From Tubulanus polymorphus (Eukaryota; Nemertea; Palaeonemertea; Tubulaniformes; Tubulanidae), in contig NC_134029.1 in the NCBI RefSeq assembly GCF_964204645.1, forward strand, positions 22,710,450-22,774,449: a stretch of 64,000 bases of DNA, written 5' to 3'. The translations under genes and the position numbers were made by a program. Below the pieces are notes generated by a model. The model ran no database searches, was not told the DNA's origin, and was given only the letters and a program-made list of their open reading frames with translations. Within the stretch, counting starts at the first letter, position 1; every line of letters begins with the position of its first letter. Below, in pieces: positions 47,145-59,321 of this stretch.

Positions 47145-50100
47145 ATGTTTTCCGAACGTGTTAAGCTTGTCTCCGGACCAGTTGGTGGGAATATTGGTTT
47201 GAAAAAAGAGGTAGATTGCAAGATTATAAAAAACTCACTGGGTAACACTGGTGAACGCCGCGAGGATCGTACACGGTGGTGCAGGCGAGGCGTCGCGACC
47301 GCGCGGCGGCAGGGCTTTTTAATTTTGGCTTTTGCCAGTTTTGGAGTCTTGTTATTGCCACCACGGCCACGTTACCACCACACTCACATTGTCGCTAGGC
47401 CTACTGTACTGCCACTACTTTACTTGCTTGCTACTTACTCGGCTAAATTAATTTGTCTTCATCCACGCTTACTTCCCCCCTCCCCCCCCCCATGTTAACA
47501 AGTAATTTCTGCCAACCGAACCACCAGTCGCAGTAGCCGTAGGCAGTATACTATAGTGCAGTAGTGGGTACCCAGTGGCATGCCATTGCCATGCCACTGG
47601 GTATAGGCCTATGTTGCCCGTACACAGTCACCACCTACTAATGTCTATTTATTAATTGATGAGACCTGTTTTTCTTGGATATTTTGCTTACTTTTTGGGG
47701 TACATACCTCATTTATGTCTTAACAGAATGCCAAAAATCGCGGACAACAACTGAATATCCGATATATTTCCAGTTCTGTACCATTTAGATGGATTGGCAA
47801 AAAGACTCCTTAAGTCCAGTTGAATGAGAGAGAAAATCCTCCATTTTGTGAAATTTCTTGAATTTTTACATTGTCACCATGCCTACGAAATTAAGTTATA
47901 TTTCTTGTGGGGTCTCAACAACTAAATCAGGGTGGCGTAGGCATGGTAACAATGTTCAAATCCAAGAAATTTGACAAAATGGAGGATTTTCTCTCTCATT
48001 CAACTGGACTTAAGGAGTCTTTTTGCCAATCCATCTAATTGGTACAGAACTGGAAATATATCGGATATTCAGTTGTTGTCCGCGATTTTTGGCATTCTGT
48101 TAAGACATAAATGAGGTATGTACCCAAAAAAGTAAGCAAAATATCCAAGAAAAACAGGTCTCATCAATTAATAAATAGACATTAGGCCTTAAATATTCCA
48201 ACAACCATTCCAAATCCAGCAACAAAAAATAAACAATAAATTTTAAGGCCTCGAAACAGAAGAATGGTAGTTCCCTGTATTCAGAGTCAATGAAAATGTA
48301 TTTCTTGTTGCAGATAGATAGCCTAACCAATTTCAGGATAAGTACTTTTCATTCCTTTATTTATATACGTAGCCTAACTGTTTAATCCTGGCCCTGGCCA
48401 CTGAGGGTGTATGCATTAGGTCTGGTCCCAGTTTCACTGAGCTAGTTAGCCAACAATTAAGCTGAGAAATTTTGTTAATTTGATTTAGAGGAATCTTTTA
48501 ATTTAGTGCCTGATGTTAGGCCTTCCACAGCCTGGTAGAGGTGGTTTAGGTGAACAAGTTAGTCTTCACACTGCAGGACTTTTAGGTGAAGGTGAAACTG
48601 GCCCTTGTTTATGCATAGGCTACTGTGTGTGCACGCTTATCTTTATGCTTATTCAATTAGAATACCCATGTAGCTACCAAATAAGCACCGCTTCAGAGGA
48701 TTTTAGAAATTTTCACTTCAATAACACTGTGTTCTATTTTTGGGCACTAGCTACTATTATGCACAATTTTTTCAATCAATTCTATCACATTGATATACAT
48801 ATATGTGTCACTTCTTTTGCATGTAGTAGGGTCTTACAGTAACCAGTGTGCTCTCTCACACCTCCCTGTGATATTGGCCTGAGACTGACAAATAATCTTT
48901 TTTGTAGCGTATTGGTCTCGTAGCAGACAGCATTTTAAAGTATGCTGGGCTAGATGGTGTAGGCTTATTTGAATGGACAAGGATCGTGTGCCCCGGAGGA
49001 ACCATTGAAACATTGATGGAAGGTAATTTCTCGGTTCAGTACTGATTTATATTGTTCATTTTCATTGGGTTACTGATTAGTTGTATATTACAGAATTGAA
49101 AAAGGTGAAGATGCTGAATGTGGAACAACTAATCGTCCATGTTGGAACAAATAATATGACGTGTGATGTCCCGCTTGAGATTGTTCTGCGAAGACACGTT
49201 GAATTAATTCGATTGTTGCTCTATAAATGTACTGGGACCATCATTGTACCAGCTCTTTTTCCTCGATGTGATGAGTAAGTATCAAGAATAGATTTTTCTT
49301 GAAGTACTATATTTATGATCGATGTAATGATTTTTAAATTTCTTTCTTTTTTAAAGTTTCGATGCTGACACAAAAATATTTCATTACAATGAAATGCTGC
49401 ACCGCGAATGCTTTACACTTGGTGTAAAGTTCGTTGATTTTCACTTCTCAAGAGATCTCCTTTCACCGTAAGTAATCGTTTAATTTTAATAAGCCCAGTA
49501 GGTTATGTGCATTTTTTCGCGATTTAAACTAACTTGTTTTTTTCTAAATTTTGTGATCTAGGACTGACTTGTTACACCCCAGCCGTAAGGGAAATCAGTT
49601 CATAAATAACAGGATAATGGAACTACTGCTATTGAAAAATGAAGATGAAATGTACGTAGAATTGCATTATTTTATCCAATTACCAGGTATGCAAACTACA
49701 TAAATTTTATGATTGTACTGGAAATAATGAATGATTCTTAATCAGGTGCCCTCAATACTTTCCATATGAGATTGAAAAGATGCAAAGAAGTAGAGCAGTC
49801 CATCGACGAAAGGTAATCATTTAGCATTGATATCCTAGAAAATGAATGATTTGCAATTAGTTTTTATAACTTGAATACGAAACCACTTTATTCAAAATCC
49901 TTGCATTGAATTAATGAATCATATTGATAGCTGATAGCAAAAAACAAATTGAAGGATGATCAAGCAAGAGCATGGGATGATTCAACAATAGTGGTAAAGT
50001 TGTTTTCCTAAGTGATTTGTACGTGATTTATCTTTATAAAGTTAGATATATTTTAACAGTTTTTTGTATCCTTCAATCCAGTATAGCAGTTTTGACGTTG

Positions 50101-53100
50101 CGCATCATACAAGGAAACAATTCTGTTGTGAAGATCAAAGAGCCTTTTTCACATTCGACCAGGTACATATCATCTCAAGAACTTATGATTTAATATTAGT
50201 TTGGTCACTTTTATTTCACAATTACCTAAAGGCTGTGCATGCACAAATCTGTCTTTTTTTTCCAGTACATGACTAAAATTGATGTGGCTGGTGTTGCTAT
50301 TTGTTTAAAGCCTCAATTATTTACTCCTTTTTATCAGACTAAGAACGTGAGTAATATGTTTCTCGAAATGAAATTATAGAAATTCATTGGTATTGGTATG
50401 ATTTATGCTGTAAAGCTTTGTTTTCATATTCAGGGATGCTACAATAGAAGTTGTCACAATACTAAAAGATTTAACAGAAAAAGGAAGTCAGTGGAACATG
50501 TAAGTTTGATGCCCTTTCTGCGAGACGCGGGTTCATTTTTGTTATTTTTGCTTAGATGTTGAAGCAAAAACAGATTAATGTGCTCTTCCACATTAGGTTA
50601 TTCATCCACAGACGGATCCTGCTGACTCGACATGTTTTTGCGGAGTTGAATTCACCAATTGGAAAGATCTTCTAGACCATGTTAGTTTAAACCATACTGA
50701 AATGTAAGTACAACATAATTCAATTAATTTAGTACCTACAAATCTAAATGACTTAATGCAAATGACTCAGAGATACCCATGTTTTATGTTAGGCCTATAT
50801 GGGTAATTTCATACTCTATCTATTCATATGTCTAAAAAAAGTGAGTTGATAATGTGTATTTCAGGCGGACAATGGAGGAAGAAGGAAAGGACGCGGCTTG
50901 TGACAATTTCTCGGAAGGAACGATAGAGGAAGCAGAAAAGATGCAGGAAGATAGTTTGAAAGAAAGGATAGAAAGATTAAAGATGCAGGAAGATAGCTGG
51001 ATGGAAAACAAAAAACAGCTAAGTATCACAGGTGGTGGAGGTATCGAACCAATCATAATTGATGATAGTGATGAGAATGATTCTGATGATGAACATGTAT
51101 GTAGAAGAAATTTTAGTTACAATCCAACAGAAATGTGCCTCAATGACTATCAGTTTTTGAAAATTCCTCCTGTTATGCCATCAAAGGTCACGTCATTCAG
51201 AATTTGTGACATGTCTAATTCATGTCATTTGGCTGATGATGCCCCCACTATGCCCCACAAAAATCAGTTGGAGGACATAAAAGCACAGATGCAGTCAAGG
51301 ATTGTCCGTGACCCTTCCATTAATATCCATGTGAGACTCGATACAGGCTGCTATTCTATTGATCAGATTAATAGGTTTCTTTTCTTACATTATGCTAAAA
51401 CCAAACAACAAGATCTTTTTGCCATGAATCTTTGGGTAAATAGTAAGCCTTTAAGCCCCACTGATTCAGTCGATTGGGAACAGATTCAAGCATTTTCAAA
51501 TATGCTCTTTTCCTTAAAACCCTCTCAACAATTTCCAGTTGGTAATAATAATAGCGTATCTGTATCAGAACTTCAGACGATGACTAATCAAAAATGGTTT
51601 GAAGGATCTGTGTTAAATGCTTTTGCATCTATGATAAATGAACAGTACTGTAATATTCATGCATTTATGATGCCACTTACATTTGATGCTAAGAAATATG
51701 TTTCAAATTTATATAAAAGATTCGGTCCTAATCCACTCATAAGTTGTGATAAACTAATTTTTTTCCTGCATGTTGGCACCCAAAACGATTTCGTATTTCT
51801 AAATTCTTATGGACATGTTGTTGCCAATCATTATGCACTAGCAGTTTTTTACCCAAAAAGTAACAAACTGTGTTATGCTGATACACTAGCATGGGATTGT
51901 CCAAGGGAATTTAAAAATCATTTAAGATCTGTTTTGAAAGGTTTGAATTGCCCTGATCCTGTTTATATCCACCTCCATGATCCTCATTTTGTTACTGAAA
52001 ATTCAGTGCATGTATGTAGTAATAATTGTACTAGTTATTACCCACTCCAATCATGTTCATCTGTCTGTGGCCCTGCTACATTAATTGGTGCTTGCATTGC
52101 AACCTATTATGAAAAGGATATTTCAAGTGTATTTTCATCTCCCAATGAATTATCTTATCTTAAGAACATTTCTAACTATTCTGATTTTGTTAGATTGATA
52201 TTGATTAATTGGCTTATGAAACATCTAATTGATATTACTCAACTCTTCTCAAAGTCATCTCAACCTACTGCTAATAGTACTACTTTCTCTAAGATATCAC
52301 GATTATCTCGCAGACAGAGACATAAACGATCAACTGAGTCAAATAATACACTAGCTAGTTCTGAATTAAAGATGTCAGACTCTTATATTGCCCCTAAAAA
52401 AAGCAAATCAGTCTTAACTACAGCCAAATCTAAATCTACACCAATTTTGAATAATGAATCAACACTTGAATCTACACCAATTTCGAATTATGAATCTGCA
52501 GCAATTTTGACTAATGAATCAACACCAATTTCGAATAGTGAATCTGCACCAATTTTGACTAATGAATCAACACCTGAATCAACACCAATTTCGAATAGTG
52601 AATCTGCACCAATTTTGACTAATGAATCTACACCAATTTCGAATAGTGAATCTGCACCAATTTTGACTATTAAATCTACACCTGAATCTACACCAATTTC
52701 GAATAATGAATCTACACCTGAATCTACATCCTCAATTTTGAATCTTCAATCCTCATTAACTCTAAATTCAGCTGAACCATTAACTTCCCATATTAATGGT
52801 TCTAAAACTACTATCTCCCATCGCATCAGGAGAGGAAAGCATTATCTTGAAGTTGCTTTTCATTCAACTGGCAGTAAGACGAAGTATAAAAGTTTTCATT
52901 GTACAGACCAAGGTACAAATGACCAGGTAGCCATTGACACTATCAAGAAATACCTCAACAACCAGAATCCACTTAGTGATGAATGGGTTGAAAATGGGGA
53001 AGTAATGACTGGTGCTGACACAAAATATTATTTCGATAGATTCACTTTTGATTTTACAAAAACAGTTCGTCTGCATAAGAATGTGCGGCCTTCATTTGTT

Positions 53101-56100
53101 GGTAACCAGACAACGATGAAAGCTTCCTTAACATTAAAAAAGAATTGGCAAACCCATAGATTAGATAATAAATTTGAATTTATTGAGCCAATTGTTGAGG
53201 ATACTTCTCAATTTGTGGCTGCAGAAATGCTCATAAAATGTTCGTCAAAGTCTTCAGTTTGTAAATCATCATGTGGATATTATCTTTCAAAGTTGAATAT
53301 GTCCAGTAACATCACTAATTGTCCCTCATGTCAAATTGACGTTGTTTTAAATGATAAACAATGTATTCATTGCTCCATTACCATGTCTAACAAATGGAGG
53401 AAAAATGCTGATGGTGAAACACTTTGTTCCAACTGTTACAACTATAAGCTGAAGAATAAACGTGATCGTCCTGTGAAGTTAAGGCAGCAGTTTGAGCCAA
53501 AAAAATTAATTCACCCTCATTTTATGTGTTATTGGGCAACGAAACTTGTATTATTTAGTACTGATTTATCCAAGTGGAGAATCTTCAGCAAACCACTTAA
53601 TGGTCAATATCATGACAATATTCCTTTACAAATTAAAAAGCGACCTAATTTATCTACTAGAGATAGATGGGATGAAAATAGAGTCATGATGAAAGCCACA
53701 GCAATGAAGGTTCTTTCTGCCACCAATGCTCACAATAACCTTCATGTATCAAATGTAAATGATGGCGCCGGTCATGACCATACCCTAGATCAAATTTCAA
53801 ATAGATTGAAATATATTGATAAATCTTCGATAAAATTACATATGAAATCTCAAGACGAAATACCTATTCTAAGTTCTGATTGGAGAAATACTGAAAAATT
53901 ATTAGAGGGTAACTATGAATCTGTCCTTTTATTTCAACGAGGGGATGCCACACTCAAACGTAATTATCACATTATTCTCTCTGATCCTCGTTCTCTGGAA
54001 CATTTATCCAACTTTGGACAATCTGTCATTGGTATTGACGTGAAACATGATTTCAATTCGTGGAAATTCAAAACTTCATTTGTAACTTTTGCAGACAACA
54101 AAAATGAAGGACGTATTGCTGCTGCATCAATTAGTAGTGATGAAGGGGGGCTACTCATGCAACTACCATCCAGTTAGTTCTAGCCAATACACCATGTAAA
54201 GACGAAAAATGTAATCATCCATCTGAATTCTATATATTTAATGATGGCAATGGTTTTTTCAGAATCAAGCCATGTTCATCAACATCTAGATTTTGTCCTT
54301 TTGTACAACATGATAAAGATGCAAGTCTAAAGCAAGGAGCATCTGACAATAATCTTAAATCAGTACTATGTAATTTTCATGTCCTGCAGTGTATTCGTCG
54401 CTTCATGAATGAAAATCAAGAACTTCGCTTATTTTGCAAGCCTCTAGAAACTGGTTTCAAATGCATTATGAGATCATGGGATGCTTCCTCTAGAACTGAT
54501 ATAGCCAATTCATTTATTAGTTTTATTGAGAATGATATTTCTTTAGACCTTATGTCGCAAGATACAAAAACATTATTTATTGATTACCTAAAGAAGAATT
54601 GGTTTAATTCCCAAATTTGGTCTGATGCATTCAATGCTGAATCAATTTATCAGTCAGACCAATCTAACAGAAATAACCCTTTGCTATTAACTGATAATAT
54701 TACTGAGCGCAAATTCAAACAAATAGATGATGTCTACTTAAGTGGACACCTAAATAAACTGATATCATCTTTTGTACGATTACTGTTTGAAAATGTTTTT
54801 AATGATGAGATCAAAGCGACAAATATGAACAATCTCCAATTTAAGCAACTTGACCAACGAGTTAAGAATATACGTCACCTTGAAAAGATAGAAAAGTGTT
54901 GCAAAAGAGCCTTTGATTTATTACAGAATAATGAGATTTTAAAATATGATGAAGAAACTAATTGGTTTGTTGTGAAGAGTTCTTCACGAAAGAACTTAAA
55001 TAGGTTAGAAGATAATGATAATTTTTTCAATGGTGATACTCAATATACATTCAATCAGCTTGATGTTTTAGAAGAAAGATTCCCCGATAAAGTATCAATA
55101 TCCGAGGAACATTCATATGACATTTCAAAAAAATGCCGAAGGTACATAGGAAATTTAGATTCAATATCCAGTCGTATCTTATTCAATTACGTTATTACAA
55201 TCGTTCCTGAAAATTGTCTTTCATACGTAGATGGTAATTGCCATTTAATCAATTTGAAACTAGGTATATGTACTTGTGAAGCTTTTATAATGATTGGACA
55301 ACCATATTTTTGCAAACATCTTTTTGCCTGTTTTGCCCAAAAAAACAATATAACCACAACGAAGGCTTTAATTGATGCATATAAATTCCACATTGTGGAG
55401 CCTCTGCCAACTTACAATTTTACTCGACAAAATATTTCTGTTTCATCTACCCTCATTGATAAGTTAAAAGATCATTCCCACATTGCTAGCTCGAATGATA
55501 TCAATGCTGCTCGGAAAGGGCACATTCTAAGTATTTTACATAATGAAAGCCACTGTGGAATTAAGTTAATAAGCGGACGACCTGCCAAACGACAACCTCA
55601 CAATATGGCTCATAGGCGTGCTGAGGGTCCAATCAAGGACAATCAGGTTGCCATAAACCTTCCTGAACTTGAAGTGATAGACCCTTACTGCCCTAAGGTT
55701 ACAATGCCTAAAGATGCTGAGAATGCAAGACACGGAGGGCGAAAGATAATTAGACCTGCTAACAGAGGTGTATCCTTTTCTGCTATGGTTGAAAATGCTG
55801 CTATCAAACTAGGTAAAAAAGCTAAAATATCAGAAATTGAAACCATAGACTCCACTGATCCAGATCCTGGCAATGATATCGAATTTTCAGCAGATATTTT
55901 AAGTCAGAATAAATCATCCTTACCAAAAAAATCAAAAGATACCAAACCAAAAGATATTAAGTCAATACCAGTTGTTAAAAATGACTCGAAGTCTGTTTTA
56001 TTTGAAAAAAGTATTGTCTGTTCCTTTTGTATTAAAGACAAAATAAATCCTCCATATCTTTGTTCATGTCGCAGGGAACTAGATAGGCACATATCCACTT

Positions 56101-56600
56101 CTCATTCATCTTTGAAACCTATCTCATGTGCTATTTGTTGGGCAGATGGGGTTATTAATTCATATGCAAGTGAAACATTCCTTCAAAAGCACATTCGTAT
56201 TGAACATAATCATCATAAGAAAAAATCTATTGTAATCGATTATAATAATAGAGATGATTATCTCAACAGTTCTCCTATTACAGAAATCAATAATTCCAAT
56301 TCTGAAAAAGAATTAGAAATTCTTATAGATCAACCTGGAAATGCAGGCCTCCAAAACCTAGCAAAATTGAAACTAGATAATCTTTTGTCATCAAAAGTTG
56401 AAAAAACCCCTTCTCAGTTAGTTGCTGAAACCTGCCCTGTCTGCCACAAAAACTGCAATGCTAATCCTAAGAAAAAGTCCACATTCTCAATTGAATGTGA
56501 TAATTGCCATAGATGGTATCATTGGAAATGTGCTCCAATCAATGAGGCTCCTCCTGAACATATCAGGTGGTTTTGTTTTCATTGTGACCCGATTTCCTAA
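47145..56600 (+). CDS. MULE multidomain transposase: SGNH - C2H2 - Ulp1 protease - GATA finger - DDE - SWIM - PHD
   Basis: Exons: tentatively 47145-47210 (weak donor), then 48908-49022, 49094-49274, 49357-49467, 49562-49651, 49746-49812, 49931-49993, 50082-50162, 50266-50346, 50434-50499, 50597-50703 and 50865-56600; about 2250 residues. Exons 2-5 read as an SGNH hydrolase: LVADSIL (Ser block), CPGGTI (Gly), HVGTNN (Asn) and DLLHPS (Asp/His). A C2H2-like finger (CFCGVEF, then LDHVSLNH) ends exon 11. In the large exon: Ulp1/C48-like protease (NHYALAVFYP, YADTLAW, QSCSSVCGPATL; about 51750-52110), a Ser/Thr/Pro repeat (52437-52735), a GATA-type finger (CIHCS, KWRKNADGETLCSNC; 53362-53475), the transposase start (IGIDVKHDF at 54031; HDKDASLKQG then CNFHVLQC), SWIM (CTCEAF, FCKHLFAC), two finger-like segments and a C-terminal PHD finger (56432-56590). 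The frame breaks once at the G tract 54145-54150. Confidence 0.8.
47571..47601. repeat. Short hairpin
   Basis: CCCAGTGGCATG and its inverse CATGCCACTGGG separated by seven bases, close upstream of the large hairpin. Confidence 0.8.
47639..48184. repeat. Long hairpin with 249-bp arms
   Basis: Left arm 47639-47887 and right arm 47936-48184 are near-perfect reverse complements, from TAATGTCTATTTATTAATTG to CCATGCCTACG, with a 48-bp loop. It lies in the putative first intron of the MULE gene. A transcript through it would form an almost uninterrupted duplex of about 250 bp. Confidence 0.95.
52437..52735 (+). repeat. In-frame tandem repeat in the MULE gene
   Basis: Units of 36-60 bp encode variants of STPISNSESAPILTNE, repeated about six to eight times with no frame loss. 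It forms a disordered Ser/Thr/Pro linker between the protease and GATA-finger regions. Confidence 0.9.
54145..54150 (+). other. Frame break in the MULE gene (G6 tract)
   Basis: Upstream frame stops at 54175-54177. The +2-related frame downstream is open from before the tract to the stop at 56598-56600 and continues the transposase domain without loss of similarity pattern. One missing base in a run of six G accounts for the break. Assembly error, inactivating mutation or ribosomal slippage are possible. Confidence 0.85.
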
Positions 56601-57364
56601 ATAGTTTGTATAGAATATTATTGATCGGGTTTCGAATGAATTCCTGACGTTAGAAATATTTTCATTTCCCATGGTGAACGTAGAAGCCTATAATGACCGT
56701 CACTTAGTCACCTATATATTTACTCGATTATATATAAGGTTAAGAAGCGATGTATATGCACTGGTGTTTATAGTGCTCTATTTCAGGTTTTTTCTTTCAG
56801 GAAAATATATTTTGTGAATAGATTACCGCTTGATTTTTTATGTTACAGGTTACTGCAAAATCATCAGTTATTGTGATGCGTGCCGATGTCTCTGGATGAT
56901 TCTGACCATGTCTAGAACTTCAACATCCTTGACTTATCATCAATTGGCAGCAGTATACATACATGCATGTTCAGAGAGTGTATGAAGAGAGTGTATGGAC
57001 ACATCAACCTCGGTTCAAGGCTGTCCCTGATTAAATTGTATAATCCATATATAATATATATAGATTGGTCCCATTTTAACTTACTCAACTGCTTGAATGT
57101 CTTGTTTGTTATTCGTAAATTTTCACTTATTCATTGATTGTTTCTGTAGAATTTTATATGTGATATATAAACGTGGAAACCAGGGCCCATTGCACTATGA
57201 AAGACACTTGACATTTTTTTGGGACAGATCTTTCTATATGTTTATGTCCTCGAGGCATCTGAAGTTAAGAAAATTCCCTTTGAAAACTGGAAATGACATA
57301 ATGAAATAAGTTGTGGAATGTTTACAAATGACAAAATGAATGAATTTTGCATTCCTAAGGCCCT

Positions 57365-58240
57365 ATATATTTACTGCAGTTAGTCCTGTATGTCTTTTTT
57401 ATCGCAATTTACTGTGGTTTATTCCTGTTTGTCCTGTATGTCTTTGTGATCGCGATCGCAATTCATTGGTTGCATTGTTTACTGTTAGTCCTGTATGTCT
57501 ATCGCAATTAAGTTAGTCCTGTATGTCCTGTATGTCTTAGTTAATCGCAATTCATTGGTTGTTGAATTGTCTACTGTTAGTCCTGTATGTCCTGTGGTTT
57601 AGTCCTGTATGTCTTAGTTAATCGCAATTCGTTGGTTGAATTGTCTACTGTTAATCCTGTATGTCCTGTATGTCTATCGCAATTAAGTTAGTCCTGTATT
57701 TCTTAAATAATCGCAATTCATTGGTTAATGAATTGTCTACTGTTAGTCCTGTATGTCCTGTGGTTTTGTCCTGTATGTCTTTGTGATCGCGATCGCAATT
57801 CATTGGTTGCATTGTTTACTATTAGTCCTGTATGTCTATCGCAATTAAGTTAGTCCTGTATGTCCTGTATGTCTTAGTTAATCGCAATTCATTGGTTGTT
57901 GAATTGTCTACTGTTAGTCCTGTATGTCCTGTGGTTTAGTCCTGTATGTCTTAGTTAATCGCAATTCGTTGGTTGAATTGTCTACTGTTAATCCTGTATG
58001 TCCTGTATGTCTATCGCAATTAAGTTAGTCCTGTTTGTCCTGTATGTCTTAGCTACGAGCAATTATCAAACTTGATAATTGCTCGTAGGTCTTAGTTAAT
58101 CGCAATTCATTGGTTGCATGGTTTACTGTTAAAGCTGTATGTTCTGTATCTCTATCGCAATTTCATTGGTTGCATTGTTTACTGTTAAAGCTGTATGTTC
58201 TGTATCTCTATCGCAATTTCATTGGTTGAATTGTTAACAG
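57365..58240. repeat. Higher-order minisatellite
   Basis: Basic phrases TTAGTCCTGTATGTCT, TATCGCAATTAAG, TTAATCGCAATTCATTGG and GAATTGTCTACTG are arranged in a longer block that repeats with a period of about 339 bp (the phrase GTGATCGCGATCGCAATTCA is at about 57448 and 57787). It lies between the MULE gene and the right end of the element. Confidence 0.9.
58053..58088. repeat. 17-bp-arm hairpin inside the minisatellite
   Basis: CTACGAGCAATTATCAA and its exact inverse separated by two bases. It interrupts the array once and is not part of the repeat unit. Confidence 0.93.
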
Positions 58241-58385
58241 TCCTCTGTATGTACATGTAAAAATAATTAAGGTTCTGACAACAGGTTTGTAAAGTAATCA
58301 GCTATCTGTTTTGTCTATCGTTGCTTAAATTGTTAACTGTTGTTTTAGAGTTCTGTATGTCTTTGTCGATCATTTTGTCTGCACT

Positions 58386-58618
58386 CAGGGGCGGATCCAG
58401 CATTTTGAAGGCAAATGAAAGCAACAACAGATGGCTGTAAGCCATTCCAGAGCAAGCACCGATAACGCGAAGACCCTCCCTAAAAATTTTTTGGAAAAAT
58501 AGATGCAAGCAGGTGCATTCTGAGCATTACTTAATAGAAAGATTTCATTCGGTTTTTACTCAGTAACGCATAGATTTGCGGCTACATCGGTAAAAATAGA
58601 GGGGTGGAACCGCCACTG
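58386..58618. mobile_element. hAT-like MITE nested in the MULE
   Basis: About 233 bp with ends CAGGGGCGGATCCA and (inverse) TGGAACCGCCACTG, the type of end typical of small non-autonomous hAT elements. The flanks give no clear 8-bp duplication. Confidence 0.6.
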
Positions 58619-59277
58619 AATAGCTATTGTTTTGTGTAGGATTGTATCTGTGAATTAAGTAAAGTTACTTACTCCAGTCTGATGTTATTGCTTATTGCTC
58701 GTATTTTATTGTTTTAAGTGTGCGAATACTTTTCTTAGATTTATGGAGATCAGGATGACGAGGGTTCGATTTGAACCAACAAATAAACAAAAACATTCAA
58801 ACCTCAAATTAATCCGTTTACTTGTCTTTATTTTTGGGGAACATTTTTTTACCTAGTTCAGATTTGATAACACAGTAGTCGCTTGTTCCAAAGCGATGTG
58901 CCGTTGAAGACAGACATGAAGGTCTTTGCCGACAGCGATGCTATCCAGGATTTCAAAGGATGTGAAGAAGGTGCATCTTCGACAACCATAGTTTGCAGTT
59001 TTAACAATTTAAAACAATAATAGTTTCATTAAACAACTTAAAATTTAAAGATTTAGTGGACTTACTGTTTAACCAGGGCAGGGATTTCTCGCAACCGTAC
59101 ATGATATATACATACACTAGCAGTAAATACAATGTACTTCTAACCCTTATAAAACTTAAACTATTTTTAGTTATTTTACAATTATTAAACGGCAACGTTG
59201 AAATGCGATGTGCGCTCAGAGCGGCCGTAGTGATTTTGGCGTATTGTGGGATTCGAACCGCTCGGAATTTGTACTAG

Positions 59278-59321
59278 TGACGTCACTCGCCATCGACCAA
59301 AACAGGCTTTCAACCTTTTGC
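59278..59321 (-). repeat. MULE terminal inverted repeat, right
   Basis: Inverse of 46982-47025 with one mismatch (C for A on the plus strand within the segment). Followed directly by the second TGTCCGACC. Confidence 0.93.

Larger units (their letters stand above)
46982..59321 (+). mobile_element. Autonomous-type Mutator-like element (MULE), 12.3 kb, inserted in RPL4 leader
   Basis: The element starts GCAAAAGGTTGAAAGCCTGT and ends with its inverse. The terminal inverted repeats are 46982-47025 and 59278-59321, 44 bp with one mismatch, and TGTCCGACC is duplicated perfectly on both sides. It encodes one multi-exon gene on the plus strand with a Mutator-type transposase core and SWIM finger, so it belongs to the MULE superfamily. 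Other content: a 249-bp-arm hairpin (47639-48184), a higher-order minisatellite (about 57365-58240) and a nested hAT-like MITE (58386-58618). Near-identical ends and a perfect duplication suggest a recent insertion; the one-base frameshift and the nested MITE suggest this copy or its lineage has begun to decay. Boundaries are read directly from the sequence. Confidence 0.92.

Noticed and set aside
54145-54150. Programmed ribosomal frameshift in the MULE gene
   Set aside because: No clear slippery heptamer with a downstream stable stem was seen; homopolymer length error or mutation is simpler. Not excluded.
57365-58240. Regular short repeats resembling a CRISPR array
   Set aside because: Eukaryotic context, variable repeat lengths, no unique equal-length spacers and no cas genes; the spacing is a higher-order minisatellite.
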